64,000 nucleotides of DNA from Paludifilum halophilum (GCF_002245355.1 NZ_NOWF01000008.1:62001-126000); one strand, 5' to 3'; positions 18,869 through 27,935 are shown, counted from the stretch's first letter. Numbers and translations are program-made. The notes: generated from the letters alone by a model not told the origin.

Positions 18869-19420
18869 ATGACCCTCTTGATTGTGGGAATCGTTGTCGT
18901 CTTTTTGATTCTTTTGTAGGTAATTAACTACAACTCTCTTGTGAAATATCGCAACTGGGTTGAGGAATCCTGGGCGCAAATCGATGTGCAATTGAAACGT
19001 CGTTATGATTTAATCCCCAATTTGGTGGAAACAGTCAAAGGATATGCCAAACATGAGCGCGAAACCTTGGAAAAAGTCATGGAAGCGCGCAATCGGATGT
19101 TTTCCCAAGACAACACCCGTAACGATGAAATCTCCGCCAATGAACAGTTGTCCCGCGGTTTGAAAAGCTTGTTCGCTGTGGCGGAATCCTACCCGGATCT
19201 GAAGGCCAACCAGAACTTCACGATGCTGCAGGAGGAGTTGACAGGTACCGAAAACAAAATTGCCTACTCCCGCCAAAGCTACAATAAAACGGTGATGGAA
19301 TACAATACCAAAGTCGAATCGATTCCCACGAACTTTGTCGCGTCGATTCACGGGTTTAAGCGTCGGGAGATGTTGCAAATCCCCGCGGAAGAACAGCAAA
19401 ACGTAAAGGTATCCTTTTAA
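18869..19420 (+). pseudogene. lemA: LemA family protein with in-frame TAG in its membrane anchor
   Basis: LemA proteins have an N-terminal membrane anchor and a long cytoplasmic or extracytoplasmic helical domain, and often pair with HtpX-like proteases. From the ATG at 18869 (behind AAGGAGG) the frame reads MTLLIVGIVVVFLILL, then TAG at 18917-18919. It then continues in the same frame as VINYNSLVKYRNWVEESWAQ and on through the conserved LKRRYDLIPNLVETVKGYA to 19420. The rest of the protein is intact. Without readthrough, only reinitiation at the GTG at 18941 would give an anchorless product. A sequencing error is also possible. Confidence 0.8.
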
Positions 19421-19438
19421 CCGTGAAAAGGGTCAAAG

Positions 19439-20314
19439 ATGCTCCTGCATAAGCAGATCGAATCCAATAAGCGTAAAACGGTGTCGATCGTGCTGGCTTT
19501 TATCGTTCTTGTTTTGTTGACGGGAGCGGGAGCCACTTATGTTCAGTTTGGCGAACCCTTGTGGGGAGGGATTTTGGCCGTCGTCTTGGCGGTAGGGTAT
19601 ACCTTGTTGATGGTCATGTCCAGTACTCGTGTGGTCATGGCGATGAATCACGCCCGGGAGGTTGAACGATCGGAAGACCAGCCCTTTCTTTGGCATATGG
19701 TGGAAGGGTTGGCGTTGGCGGCACGGGTTCCGATGCCGAGGATTTTTATCGTGGATGACTCCATCCCCAATGCCTTCGCCACCGGAATAAGCCCCGAAAA
19801 AGGTGCTGTCGCAGTGACTACTGGCCTCATGGATCGTCTTGGCCGGGAAGAGGTGGAGGCGGTTTTGGCTCATGAAATGGCTCATATTAAGAATTACGAT
19901 ATTCGCCTTTCTACTGTGGCCCTCGCACTGGTATCCGTGATCGCCATTATGAGTGATTTTGGAACGAATATTTTACTTGGAGGACGGGGCCGCGACAAAG
20001 GGGTTCACCCTGTGGTGTATATGTTGGCGGTAGTGTTACTGCTTGTCTCTCCTTTGCTCGCCACTTTGATCCGTTTGGCGATCTCGCGGAACCGGGAGTA
20101 CTTGGCGGATGCCAGTGGGGCCGAGTTGTGCAGAAACCCCTATGCACTGGCTTCTGCTTTAGAAAAAATATCTTCCACTCAAGAACCGGTCAAGGAAGCT
20201 TCCCAAGCTTCCGCCATGTTGTACTTTTCCGACCCCCTTAAAAAGAAAATGGCCGGTCTCTTTTCGACTCACCCTCCTGCCGAAGAGAGGATCCGCCGCC
20301 TGCGCGGAATGTAA
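19439..20314 (+). CDS. htpX: HtpX-like M48 zinc metalloprotease
   Basis: Membrane-bound peptidase of 291 residues, probably involved in membrane-protein quality control. Two N-terminal membrane helices (about residues 15-33 and 42-60) are followed by the catalytic HEMAH (145-149). Two further helices come next, then the downstream NREYLADASGAEL glutamate and a C-terminal FSTHPPAEERI motif. It follows lemA by 18 nt, a common pairing. The length matches the HtpX family. Confidence 0.9.
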   Translation: MLLHKQIESNKRKTVSIVLAFIVLVLLTGAGATYVQFGEPLWGGILAVVLAVGYTLLMVMSSTRVVMAMNHAREVERSEDQPFLWHMVEGLALAARVPMPRIFIVDDSIPNAFATGISPEKGAVAVTTGLMDRLGREEVEAVLAHEMAHIKNYDIRLSTVALALVSVIAIMSDFGTNILLGGRGRDKGVHPVVYMLAVVLLLVSPLLATLIRLAISRNREYLADASGAELCRNPYALASALEKISSTQEPVKEASQASAMLYFSDPLKKKMAGLFSTHPPAEERIRRLRGM

Positions 20315-20383
20315 GTCACATCGATTTCCTTGAGTCATCCGATCCCCCCTTAAAATGGACCCATGGATGAGAACATGGTTCCA

Positions 20384-20406
20384 TCCCTTTAAGGAGGGAA
20401 TTTTTT
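20384..20406 (+). terminator. Intrinsic terminator after htpX
   Basis: TCCCT (20384-20388) pairs with AGGGA (20395-20399) and is followed by A and then six T. A larger imperfect inverted repeat (CTTAAAATGGACCCATG with CATGGTTCCATCCCTTTAAG) lies around it. Confidence 0.65.
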
Positions 20407-20467
20407 ATGAAGGCCTTTTTTATCCGTCTATCTCATGATCGCTCATCAATAAAGGAGGGGACCTTCC

Positions 20468-21190
20468 ATGAACGCCCGATTGCTGTTAGTGGATGACGAA
20501 TCCGCCATTCTCGATCTGTTAAAAGCGGTATTGGAAAAAGAAGGGTTTCGAGAGTTGGAAACGGCGCAAACCGGGGAGGAGGCCGTGCAAAAATGCCGGA
20601 GATTCTCTCCCGACCTCATCCTCTTGGATGTGATGTTGCCGGATTTGGAAGGGTTTGAGGTTTGCCGCCAAATGCGGGAGGTGACCCCGGCCCCGATCCT
20701 TTTTCTGACGGCCCGTTCCAATGACCTGGATAAACTGATGGGGCTGGGAATCGGAGGGGATGATTATATCACAAAGCCGTTCAACCCGTTGGAAGTGGCG
20801 GCCCGTGTGAAGGCCCAACTTCGGCGGCAGCGGATGGCGGGAAACGGGTGGAAACGGGAACCGGAGTGTCGGGTGTACGATTACGGCCGGTTTCAGGTGG
20901 ATGAAGATTCGGGGCAATTGGTGGTCCAAGGCCAAAAGGTTCCTTGCCCGGCTCGGGAGTTTCAATTACTCGCCTTTCTCTGCCGTCATCCCAACCGCAT
21001 TTTCAGCAAGGGACAGCTTTATGAGCAGGTATGGGGGGAAGAAAGCTTCGGCGACGATAACACGGTGATGGTCCATATACGCCGCCTCCGGGAGAAAATC
21101 GAGGAGAATCCCGGCCATCCCCGCTTTCTGCAGACGGTGCGGGGGTTGGGTTATAAATTGGTGAAGGATGGAGAAGAGATTCGGCCATGA
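20468..21190 (+). CDS. OmpR/PhoB-family response regulator
   Basis: 240 residues. The receiver domain (about residues 1-115) has the acidic pair VDDE, the phospho-acceptor Asp54 in LLDVMLPD and the KPF lysine motif. A winged-helix DNA-binding domain (about 140-235) ends NTVMVHIRRLREKIE and TVRGLGYKL. AAAGGAGGGG precedes the ATG. The stop overlaps the sensor kinase start by 4 nt. With the following ABC genes it probably controls a drug or peptide resistance response. Confidence 0.93.
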   Translation: MNARLLLVDDESAILDLLKAVLEKEGFRELETAQTGEEAVQKCRRFSPDLILLDVMLPDLEGFEVCRQMREVTPAPILFLTARSNDLDKLMGLGIGGDDYITKPFNPLEVAARVKAQLRRQRMAGNGWKREPECRVYDYGRFQVDEDSGQLVVQGQKVPCPAREFQLLAFLCRHPNRIFSKGQLYEQVWGEESFGDDNTVMVHIRRLREKIEENPGHPRFLQTVRGLGYKLVKDGEEIRP

Positions 21191-22920
21191 CGATGAAAAC
21201 CCGCATCACCCTTCGTTTTCTGCTGTGGCTGGGGATCTATCTCGTATTGATGCCTGCCGTATTTGTCGGTGCCATGATCGGGTTTGGAGAAATCTATGAA
21301 GATCAGTCGGAGCAGGAGAACATTTATTACGGTGATTTCTTGCGGGAAATCGCCGGGGATACGACTATGGCCGGGGACCGTGTAACCGTGGCAAGAAAGA
21401 CTGAAAGTCGCGTGCGCCGAATGGGAGGATGGTTGCAGATCCTGGACGGTGAGGGAGGGGAACAGTACCGCCTCAATGCCCCCGGTCACATTCCCCGCCG
21501 TTATGCCCCGGGCCAGTTGACACAAGTCAAGGCGTCGGAAGGAGAGATCTACACCTGGTATGACGGCGACCGGGAATTGACCTGGGTACTCGGAATCAGC
21601 CGGATGCCTGAGCGATTGTCCGACCAGTCCGAGATCTCTGGGACCTCCATCCGGATTCCGGAGCATTTATTGAAAGAAATCAAGGAAAAAGACGGCTGGG
21701 TACAAGTGTTGGATGCTTCCGGTAAGGAAATTTACCAGTTCCGGCGCCCCCCGCAGATGTCGAAGCATTATGTGCCCGGGGAATGGGTATATTTCCATAA
21801 ATTTCAATACAAAGAGGACTGGCATTTGGAATACTGGTACGACCGGCGCGAGGGACGGGATTGGACCTGGATTTACGGAGCTTCTCCGAAACAGCATCAA
21901 CTGCGTCAGGAATTTTATAGAAACGCGAGTATCGGGTACTTTTTGGGTTGGGTGCTGGTGGCTGTGCTGATCGCTTTCCTGTTCGGACGCCGCTTGGGCG
22001 GGCCTCTCCTTCATCTGCTCAGCTGGTTGCAAAACCTGGCGAAGGGGGATTACCGGGAGCCGACGGATCGAAAAGGAGTCCCCCGAAGCCGAATCGAAGG
22101 AACCTCCCTCTTACGTCGCCCCTATCGGATTTACCGGGATGTCGTGGAGGCGATGAACCGCCTCACCTGGAACCTGCAACGATCGGAGAGGGAACGCGCC
22201 CGTCTGGAAAAGAGCCGGGAGGAGTGGATCACCGGAGTGTCCCACGATTTGAAGACGCCCCTCTCTTCTGTTAAAGGGTACGCCGACTTGTTGGCCGCTC
22301 CCCGATACCAGTGGACGGAAGAGGAAGTGAGGCAGTTTGCCCGGATCGTTCAGGAAAAATCAGCGGATATGGAGCGGTTGCTGGAGGATTTGAGCCTGAC
22401 CTTCCGTTTGAAAAACGAAGCGCTGCCCCTGAGCCGGGAAACCGTCGATGTTGCGGAACTCCTGCGCCGGTCGGCGATCGATCTGGCCAATGATCCGGTT
22501 GCCGCCGACAAAGAGGTGATTTTTGAGGAGCCGGAGGCGGATTCGATTCTCTATCCCCTGGATCGAAACTGGTTTAAGCGAGCCCTGGACAATCTGATCA
22601 CCAATGCCGCCCTTCACAATCCGCCGGGGACCGTGATCCGTCTTTGGGTGGAGAAACGAGGAGAGGCCTCGGAGAAGGGATCCGGTGTTACCATCGGTAT
22701 CGTCGATGACGGAAAGGGGATGGATGAGGAGACCCTGGAACATCTGTTTGAACGCTATTACCGTGGAACCGATACGGAGCGGAAAGGAAAAGGATCCGGG
22801 CTCGGAATGGCCATTGCACAGCAGTTGATCCGGGCCCACGGCGGAAGAATCTGGATCGATAGTGAACCGGAAAAGGGCACCCGGGTGACAATTCAGCTGC
22901 CTCCTCCGGAGAAAAATTAA
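21187..22920 (+). CDS. Membrane sensor histidine kinase
   Basis: 577 residues. A first membrane helix (about residues 9-31) is followed by an extracytoplasmic sensor region of about 215 residues. This contains two similar halves, LQILDGEGGEQYRLNAPGHI and VQVLDASGKEIYQFRRPPQM. A second helix lies near 250-272. HisKA has the phospho-acceptor His at about 353 in VSHDLKTPL, and the HATPase_c domain has DNLITNAA, DDGKGMD and GSGLGMAI. The large sensor domain argues against a BceS-type intramembrane kinase. Confidence 0.93.
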   Translation: MTMKTRITLRFLLWLGIYLVLMPAVFVGAMIGFGEIYEDQSEQENIYYGDFLREIAGDTTMAGDRVTVARKTESRVRRMGGWLQILDGEGGEQYRLNAPGHIPRRYAPGQLTQVKASEGEIYTWYDGDRELTWVLGISRMPERLSDQSEISGTSIRIPEHLLKEIKEKDGWVQVLDASGKEIYQFRRPPQMSKHYVPGEWVYFHKFQYKEDWHLEYWYDRREGRDWTWIYGASPKQHQLRQEFYRNASIGYFLGWVLVAVLIAFLFGRRLGGPLLHLLSWLQNLAKGDYREPTDRKGVPRSRIEGTSLLRRPYRIYRDVVEAMNRLTWNLQRSERERARLEKSREEWITGVSHDLKTPLSSVKGYADLLAAPRYQWTEEEVRQFARIVQEKSADMERLLEDLSLTFRLKNEALPLSRETVDVAELLRRSAIDLANDPVAADKEVIFEEPEADSILYPLDRNWFKRALDNLITNAALHNPPGTVIRLWVEKRGEASEKGSGVTIGIVDDGKGMDEETLEHLFERYYRGTDTERKGKGSGLGMAIAQQLIRAHGGRIWIDSEPEKGTRVTIQLPPPEKN

Positions 22921-22990
22921 GGTTTTGTTCAGCTTCCGTTTCAGCAGGCTTCAACGGCATTCGCTACCATGATCTCCGGAGGTGAAGATC

Positions 22991-23905
22991 GTGGAAGAAA
23001 CCATGGTACAGACGACGGATTTGACCCGTCGCTATGGGACAGCGGCTGTTGTCGACCGGATCAACATCACCGTACGACGCGGGGAAGTCTATGGATTTCT
23101 GGGACCCAACGGAGCCGGTAAAACAACGACGATCCGCATGTTGCTGGGGTTGATCCGGTCGACCTCCGGAGAAGTGGAGATTTTCGGACAGCCGTTGAAG
23201 CGGAAAAGGACCGACATTCTGAAAAAGGTGGGCTCGCTGGTGGAGTCCCCTTCCTATTACGGCCACCTGTCCGGGCGGGAAAATATGGAGGTGGCCCGGC
23301 GGTTGCTGGATGTTCCCAAAAGCCGGATCGACCGGGTGTTGGAGATGGTTCGGTTGATTCCGGCGGCGGATAAAAAGGTCAAACAGTATTCCCTGGGGAT
23401 GAAACAGCGACTGGGGATTGCGATGGCCCTGCTCGGTAATCCCGAGCTTCTAATCCTGGATGAGCCGACCAACGGATTGGATCCCGCCGGGATCCAGGAG
23501 ATCCGGGAACTGATTGTGGACATGCCCAAACAGCACGGCATCACGATCTTGGTTTCCAGTCATCTGTTGAACGAGATCGACCAGATGGCGACTCAGGTGG
23601 GGATCATTCATCAAGGAAAGATGATTTTCCAGGATGATATCCGGGTTTTGCGCCGGCAGAGCAACCCCCGGATTCGCATCGGTGCGGGGGATGCCCGGGA
23701 AGCCTGCCAAGCCCTGCGGGACAGGGGATGGGATGTCACGCTGGACCGGGACGGGCTGTGGATGCAGGGGCTCAACCGGAGGGAAACGGCACAGGTGGTG
23801 GAGACCTTGGTGATGGACCGGTTTTCCGTCTACCGGGTGGAAGAAGTGAAACCCTCCCTGGAAGAGATCTTCCTGGAGTTGACCGGAAAGGAAAACAGCT
23901 TATGA
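22991..23905 (+). CDS. ABC transporter ATPase, antimicrobial peptide resistance type
   Basis: 304-residue ATP-binding subunit. Walker A is GPNGAGKT (about 38-45), the signature segment is YSLGMKQRL, and Walker B is LLILDEPTNGLDP. A C-terminal extension follows, as in BcrA/LanF-type ATPases. The GTG start at 22991 lies 5 nt after GGAGGTGA; a GTG at 22982 lies inside the SD and is unlikely. The stop overlaps the first permease by 4 nt. The substrate is not shown by sequence; a cationic peptide or lantibiotic is inferred from the module layout. Confidence 0.9.
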   Translation: MEETMVQTTDLTRRYGTAAVVDRINITVRRGEVYGFLGPNGAGKTTTIRMLLGLIRSTSGEVEIFGQPLKRKRTDILKKVGSLVESPSYYGHLSGRENMEVARRLLDVPKSRIDRVLEMVRLIPAADKKVKQYSLGMKQRLGIAMALLGNPELLILDEPTNGLDPAGIQEIRELIVDMPKQHGITILVSSHLLNEIDQMATQVGIIHQGKMIFQDDIRVLRRQSNPRIRIGAGDAREACQALRDRGWDVTLDRDGLWMQGLNRRETAQVVETLVMDRFSVYRVEEVKPSLEEIFLELTGKENSL

Positions 23906-24630
23906 TCCGCCGTATTTGGTCTGCGGAATGGCTGAAGGTGAAACGGACCTGGATCGCCGCTCTTACCTTGCTGGGGCCGGCGGGAATCATCGCCTGTCTG
24001 ATGGTGGACTACGCGATCCGTTCGGACTATATCCTGAAGATTTATCCCGACGAGTGGACAGGGCTGATTCTGGAGGCCTCGATGATTCTGCCGACAGCGA
24101 TCATGATGGGAGTGACCCTGTTCGCTTCCCTTTTGGCAGGGTTGGAACATCAGACAAACGCTTGGAAATATAGTTTGGCCCTCCCTCTGTCCCGGTTTCA
24201 ACTTTATCTGGGAAAAGGCCTTCAGTTGGTTTTTCTCCTCTTTTTATGCTCGGTATTAACCAGCCTCGGTTTTGCATTTTTATGGGTGTGGAACGGATTT
24301 GAAGCGGATATCCCCTGGTTAGAACTGTTCCAGGGGACGCTGTACCCTCTCCTGGCCGCCCTGCCGGTCATAATGATCCAGCTGTGGTTGTCCGTCACAC
24401 TACGCAACCAGGCCTTGCCGATCACCGTCGGCGTGTTAGGAGCCACCATCGGAGCCGCCTTGGCGGAGTGGCTTCCCTGGGCTTATCCGACGAATGCCTT
24501 GCCCGTCGATACCGAAAACCTGGGAAGGACTGCCCAGGAACCGGAGAAATGGGTTCCGGTCGGGATCGTCTTGGGGATCCTTTTGCTCATATTGGGCGGT
24601 TGGAATTTTACACGCCGGGAGGTGAAATAG
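23902..24630 (+). CDS. ABC-2 type permease, LanE/MutE-like
   Basis: 242 residues with about six membrane segments. The N-terminus IRRIWSAEWLKVKRTW and the block AGLEHQTNAWKYSLALPLSR are typical of lantibiotic-immunity permeases. It overlaps the ATPase gene by 4 nt and is followed 2 nt later by a second, related permease. Together they form an ATPase plus two-permease exporter. Confidence 0.85.
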   Translation: MIRRIWSAEWLKVKRTWIAALTLLGPAGIIACLMVDYAIRSDYILKIYPDEWTGLILEASMILPTAIMMGVTLFASLLAGLEHQTNAWKYSLALPLSRFQLYLGKGLQLVFLLFLCSVLTSLGFAFLWVWNGFEADIPWLELFQGTLYPLLAALPVIMIQLWLSVTLRNQALPITVGVLGATIGAALAEWLPWAYPTNALPVDTENLGRTAQEPEKWVPVGIVLGILLLILGGWNFTRREVK

Positions 24631-24632
24631 GG

Positions 24633-25367
24633 ATGAAGGCTTTTTGGCGAATTTGTTCCGCAGAGTGGAAAAAAACACAGTGGTGGTTGGTCGGCGTCCT
24701 CGCAATGGCCGGACCGGCTCTGGGGGTTCTTGCCGGTAACACGGTGACCCTTCAACATTCGGGGATGGATGATTGGACCTCGATGTTCGCGATGACCGTA
24801 CAACAGTACGGTTGGCTTTTCTTTCCGATCATCGTCGGGGTCTTCGCCGCTCTTGTCTGCCGGTACGAACACGTCAACGGCGGGTGGAAGCACCTGTTGG
24901 CGTTACCGGTTTCCCGCACCCATGTTTATCTGGCGAAGGGGCTGATGGTGGCTTTTTGTATCGCTTTGTGCCAGCTGGCTTTGTTGTTATTCTTTGTGGC
25001 GGCGGGGCAGGTGAAGGGATTGGACGGGGATATCCCCTGGGGGATGTTCCTGCAAAGTGTCTCCGCCGGTTGGGTGGCCGCTCTGCCGCTGGCCGCATTG
25101 CAACTCTGGGTTTCCTTTGTATGGCGAAGTTTCGGCGTTCCCTTGGCGATTAATGTCATCTTCACCCTGCCTTCCATCTTCGCCTTGAACTCGGAGACTT
25201 TCGCCCCTTACTATCCCTGGGCTCAACCCGTGCAAGCGATGATACCCGCAGAAAACGGGATGTTTCAAATCCGTACCGAGACTCTCACCTTCGTTATCAT
25301 CAGCGGTTTTCTGCTGGCGGCTGTCGGAGGATGGCAACACTTTCTCCGCAGAGAAGTGACAGAGTAA
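24633..25367 (+). CDS. ABC-2 type permease, LanG/MutG-like
   Basis: 244 residues, similar in plan to the preceding permease: ICSAEWKKTQWW near the start, YEHVNGGWKHLLALPVSRTH, then further membrane helices and a C-terminal LRREVTE. The related sequences suggest an old gene duplication. GGAGG lies 13 nt upstream. It is the last gene of the five-gene module. Confidence 0.85.
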   Translation: MKAFWRICSAEWKKTQWWLVGVLAMAGPALGVLAGNTVTLQHSGMDDWTSMFAMTVQQYGWLFFPIIVGVFAALVCRYEHVNGGWKHLLALPVSRTHVYLAKGLMVAFCIALCQLALLLFFVAAGQVKGLDGDIPWGMFLQSVSAGWVAALPLAALQLWVSFVWRSFGVPLAINVIFTLPSIFALNSETFAPYYPWAQPVQAMIPAENGMFQIRTETLTFVIISGFLLAAVGGWQHFLRREVTE

Positions 25368-25384
25368 AGGATTTGCGAAGGAAG

Positions 25385-25418
25385 GCTGCCGATGGACTTT
25401 CCCCCATCGGCAGCTTTT
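25385..25418 (+). terminator. Intrinsic terminator after the ABC module
   Basis: An 11-bp stem GCTGCCGATGG / CCATCGGCAGC with an 8-nt loop is followed by TTTTGTTGTT. Confidence 0.85.
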
Positions 25419-25571
25419 GTTGTTGAGGGGTAAGGAATCTTCCATAGGGATAGAAAAATTTTATAGATTTATAATAAACCATATAAAATGAAAAATATCG
25501 AAAAGATGATTTCCATTTTCTTTTTAATATTGTAGAATAATCGTATGAAAAAACACGAAAGGTGGTCAAAT

Positions 25572-26885
25572 ATGAATCAACCAGAGATTCATAATATGGG
25601 CGGAATTATTCGAAGGGTGAGAAAAGAACGGGGTTGGCGCCTGGAAGATGTGGCTGATGAAAACATCTCCCCTGCGACGATCAGCAATATCGAACGAGGG
25701 GTTCCCCACGTCAACCCCAATAAAACGAACTATTTGCTGAAAAAGCTGGGGATCGGGACAGATCGGCTTCCGGAGCTGATCATGAGCGAAAAGAGAGAAT
25801 TGCAGAACCTTGATTTTCAATTTTTAATGATCGAAGCGCAGTGGGAAATGGGTCAATGGGATCAAGCCCTCACCCAACTGGATCAGCTGGATCTCGATGA
25901 CCAGCATCCTTACGCTGCCGCCCGGCACCTGTGGAAAGGGAAGTGCCTGAGCGGCAAAAAGAGCTGGAAACGGGCCGAACGTTCCTTTTATAAAGCGATC
26001 CAGCTTTGCAACCCCAACGGATCTTCGGATTCCACCAATGTGGAAGCCTTCAGCTTCTTGGAATTGGGTCTTTGTTCCTATTACCAAAACGATCTGGAAA
26101 AAGCGCTCCAGCTCACCGAAAGCGGTATCGACGCCTTTACCCCTGACGGGAGCCGCCGATATCTTTGGCCCTTGTTGCACCGTAATAAAGGAGTTTATCT
26201 GGAACATTTGGATCGGGTTGCCGAGGGATTGAAACTGGTTCAAGAGATATGGGATTCGCTGGACGCAATCGATGATGCGGAAACGGTGCTCACTTTTTAT
26301 TGGCTTCGTTCCGAACTGTTGTGCCGTACCGGAATGTATGAGGATGCGATTCGGTATGCGGTTGACGGAGTCCAAATCGCTCGGCGCAATCACAGGTATC
26401 ATCTGATGTTTTCCTTGTTCAGCGTTCTCGGCAGTGCCTATATGGCCCAGGAAGAATGGGAGAAAGCGGAAGATAGCTTTGATCTTGCCTTGAGCTGTAA
26501 AGAAAAAATGACGGGAGAGAAGAAACGGTTGATCCGAACCTATGACCGTTTGGGGATTTTGTATATGCGCCAGGGAAAGTTCGAAAAGGCGTTTTCCGTG
26601 ATCGATCAAGCGATTCAATACGGGGAGTCTTCGCAGGATATACCTCGTTTGACCCATACCCTGCTGTTGATGGGAGATTGTTACCGCCTGCAGGGGAACC
26701 GGGAAGAGGCGATCCGGTATTATGAACGGGCGCTGGGTCTGGCTCAGGAACACGGTTATAAACGGAAGGAGAACCAAGCGCTCTACGCTTTGGCCCAATG
26801 TTGGAGTGGTGTAGATGAGAACGAATTTCAAAGGTGCATGGGAGATGGAGGCAGCAAGTGGTGGTTGATGTCACAAATCACTTGA
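25572..26885 (+). CDS. HTH (Xre-type) regulator with TPR repeats
   Basis: 437 residues. An N-terminal helix-turn-helix (IIRRVRKERGWRLEDVADE through ISNIERG, about residues 8-45) is followed by six or more TPR-like units to the C-terminus, for example GQWDQALTQL and REEAIRYYERAL. This plan is seen in RRNPP-type peptide-responsive regulators and in related Bacillales sporulation or competence regulators. No small peptide gene is visible next to it. The start at 25572 follows AAAGGTGG; an in-frame ATG at 25545 lacks an SD. Confidence 0.8.
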   Translation: MNQPEIHNMGGIIRRVRKERGWRLEDVADENISPATISNIERGVPHVNPNKTNYLLKKLGIGTDRLPELIMSEKRELQNLDFQFLMIEAQWEMGQWDQALTQLDQLDLDDQHPYAAARHLWKGKCLSGKKSWKRAERSFYKAIQLCNPNGSSDSTNVEAFSFLELGLCSYYQNDLEKALQLTESGIDAFTPDGSRRYLWPLLHRNKGVYLEHLDRVAEGLKLVQEIWDSLDAIDDAETVLTFYWLRSELLCRTGMYEDAIRYAVDGVQIARRNHRYHLMFSLFSVLGSAYMAQEEWEKAEDSFDLALSCKEKMTGEKKRLIRTYDRLGILYMRQGKFEKAFSVIDQAIQYGESSQDIPRLTHTLLLMGDCYRLQGNREEAIRYYERALGLAQEHGYKRKENQALYALAQCWSGVDENEFQRCMGDGGSKWWLMSQIT

Positions 26886-26908
26886 AAGAAATCCCGTAAG
26901 ATGGAGTC

Positions 26909-26944
26909 AGACTCCGTTTTCGGCTTGTAACGGAGTCTTTTTTT
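26909..26944 (+). terminator. Intrinsic terminator after the HTH-TPR gene
   Basis: A perfect 10-bp stem AGACTCCGTT / AACGGAGTCT with a 10-nt loop is followed by a run of T. Confidence 0.9.
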
Positions 26945-26960
26945 GTATCCGCCGGCCCCG

Positions 26961-26989
26961 TTGACACGGTAATAAGGATCTGTGTTAAT
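26961..26989 (+). promoter_or_regulatory. Sigma-A-like promoter for the class II aldolase gene
   Basis: TTGACA at 26961-26966, a 17-nt spacer, then GTTAAT at 26984-26989. A second possible -10, TATAAT at 27019-27024, has no matching -35. Confidence 0.5.
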
Positions 26990-27069
26990 CTTTTTGCGAA
27001 TGGTTTGTTGATATTTGTTATAATAATGAGAATAGTGAATGGAAATGGAGGAAGAGAGGATGGTGGTTT

Positions 27070-27771
27070 ATGGCAGTCGATCCGAAGTACGCTTCACAGG
27101 TTCAGGATCTTTTGGAGATCGGAAGGCGATTGTACCGAAACGGGTTTGTGGCTTCCGATAACGGAAACATCAGTATCTGGCTGTCGCAGGACCGGTTTTT
27201 GATCACCGTCGGCGGGGTGAGCAAAGGGTATATGACAGAGGATCACGCCGTGGTGATCGACCGGGACGGGCGCGTTTTGGACGGGGATGGAGAGCCCCCC
27301 TCCGAATACCGGATGCATGCGGAGATTTACCGGTACCGGAAGGACGTCCGGGCGGTGGTTGATGCGCATCCGCCCACTGCCACCGCCTTTACGGTGGCCG
27401 GGATTTCCATGATGGATCCGGTACTGCCGGAGATGGTCGCCTCCCTGGGGGGAATTCCCACAGTTCCCTTCGGCGTTCCCGGCACCGACGACCTGGTACG
27501 CAAGTTGCGACCTTATCTGGATCGGCATGATGCGGTTCTGTTGGAGAACCTTGGCGCCGTCACTCTGGGGATCGACGGGTATGACGCCTACTATAAGATG
27601 GAGTCGGTGGAAATGGCGGCCCGGATTCGGTCGACCGCCCGGAGTCTGGGAGAGGAGCGGGGATTGACCCGGGACGAGGTGAAACGGTTGATGGAATGGT
27701 GTCCCGGTTCCCGACAAAAGGGGAGACATCCCGGCGGCCGAATGTTGCGGTTGGCGGCAAGCGATCGCTAA
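27070..27771 (+). CDS. Class II aldolase/adducin-family protein with altered metal site
   Basis: 233 residues with the fold signatures of the fuculose-1-phosphate aldolase / ribulose-5-phosphate epimerase family: SDNGNIS near residue 30 and the catalytic glutamate in PSEYRMHAE (Glu79). The family normally binds zinc through HxHP and a later NHG. Here the first is D98-A-H100-P and the later is N-L161-G, so two of three ligands are changed. It may use another metal, be a non-catalytic homologue, or be decaying. The substrate cannot be told. Confidence 0.85.
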   Translation: MAVDPKYASQVQDLLEIGRRLYRNGFVASDNGNISIWLSQDRFLITVGGVSKGYMTEDHAVVIDRDGRVLDGDGEPPSEYRMHAEIYRYRKDVRAVVDAHPPTATAFTVAGISMMDPVLPEMVASLGGIPTVPFGVPGTDDLVRKLRPYLDRHDAVLLENLGAVTLGIDGYDAYYKMESVEMAARIRSTARSLGEERGLTRDEVKRLMEWCPGSRQKGRHPGGRMLRLAASDR

Positions 27772-27884
27772 AGGAACCATGGGAGAGCAGGAAGGATCGG
27801 AGCCGACTGTGGATTCAGCGGCGAGATACGTATGTCTTTTTTGGAAGCGTTTACAATGACCATCTCTCCAAGGAGGTGAAACCT

Positions 27885-27935
27885 TTGTCCATGCGCAATG
27901 TACTGCCCCCTCCCGCCCGATGGATCCGCGGGTAA
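27885..27935 (+). CDS. Putative 16-residue leader peptide upstream of the EamA transporter
   Basis: TTG start 5 nt after a strong GGAGGTGA. The peptide reads SMRNVLPPPARWIRG after the initiator. It contains three consecutive Pro codons (CCC CCT CCC), which are known to slow ribosomes. Those codons lie in the left arm of a hairpin that can alternate with others reaching the transporter's SD. A role as a translated leader is inference. Confidence 0.45.
   Translation: MSMRNVLPPPARWIRG

Noticed and set aside
27008-27035. Fur/PerR-like box upstream of the class II aldolase
   Set aside because: Only about 10 of 14 positions match the TGATAATnATTATCA consensus, in AT-rich DNA; not convincing.
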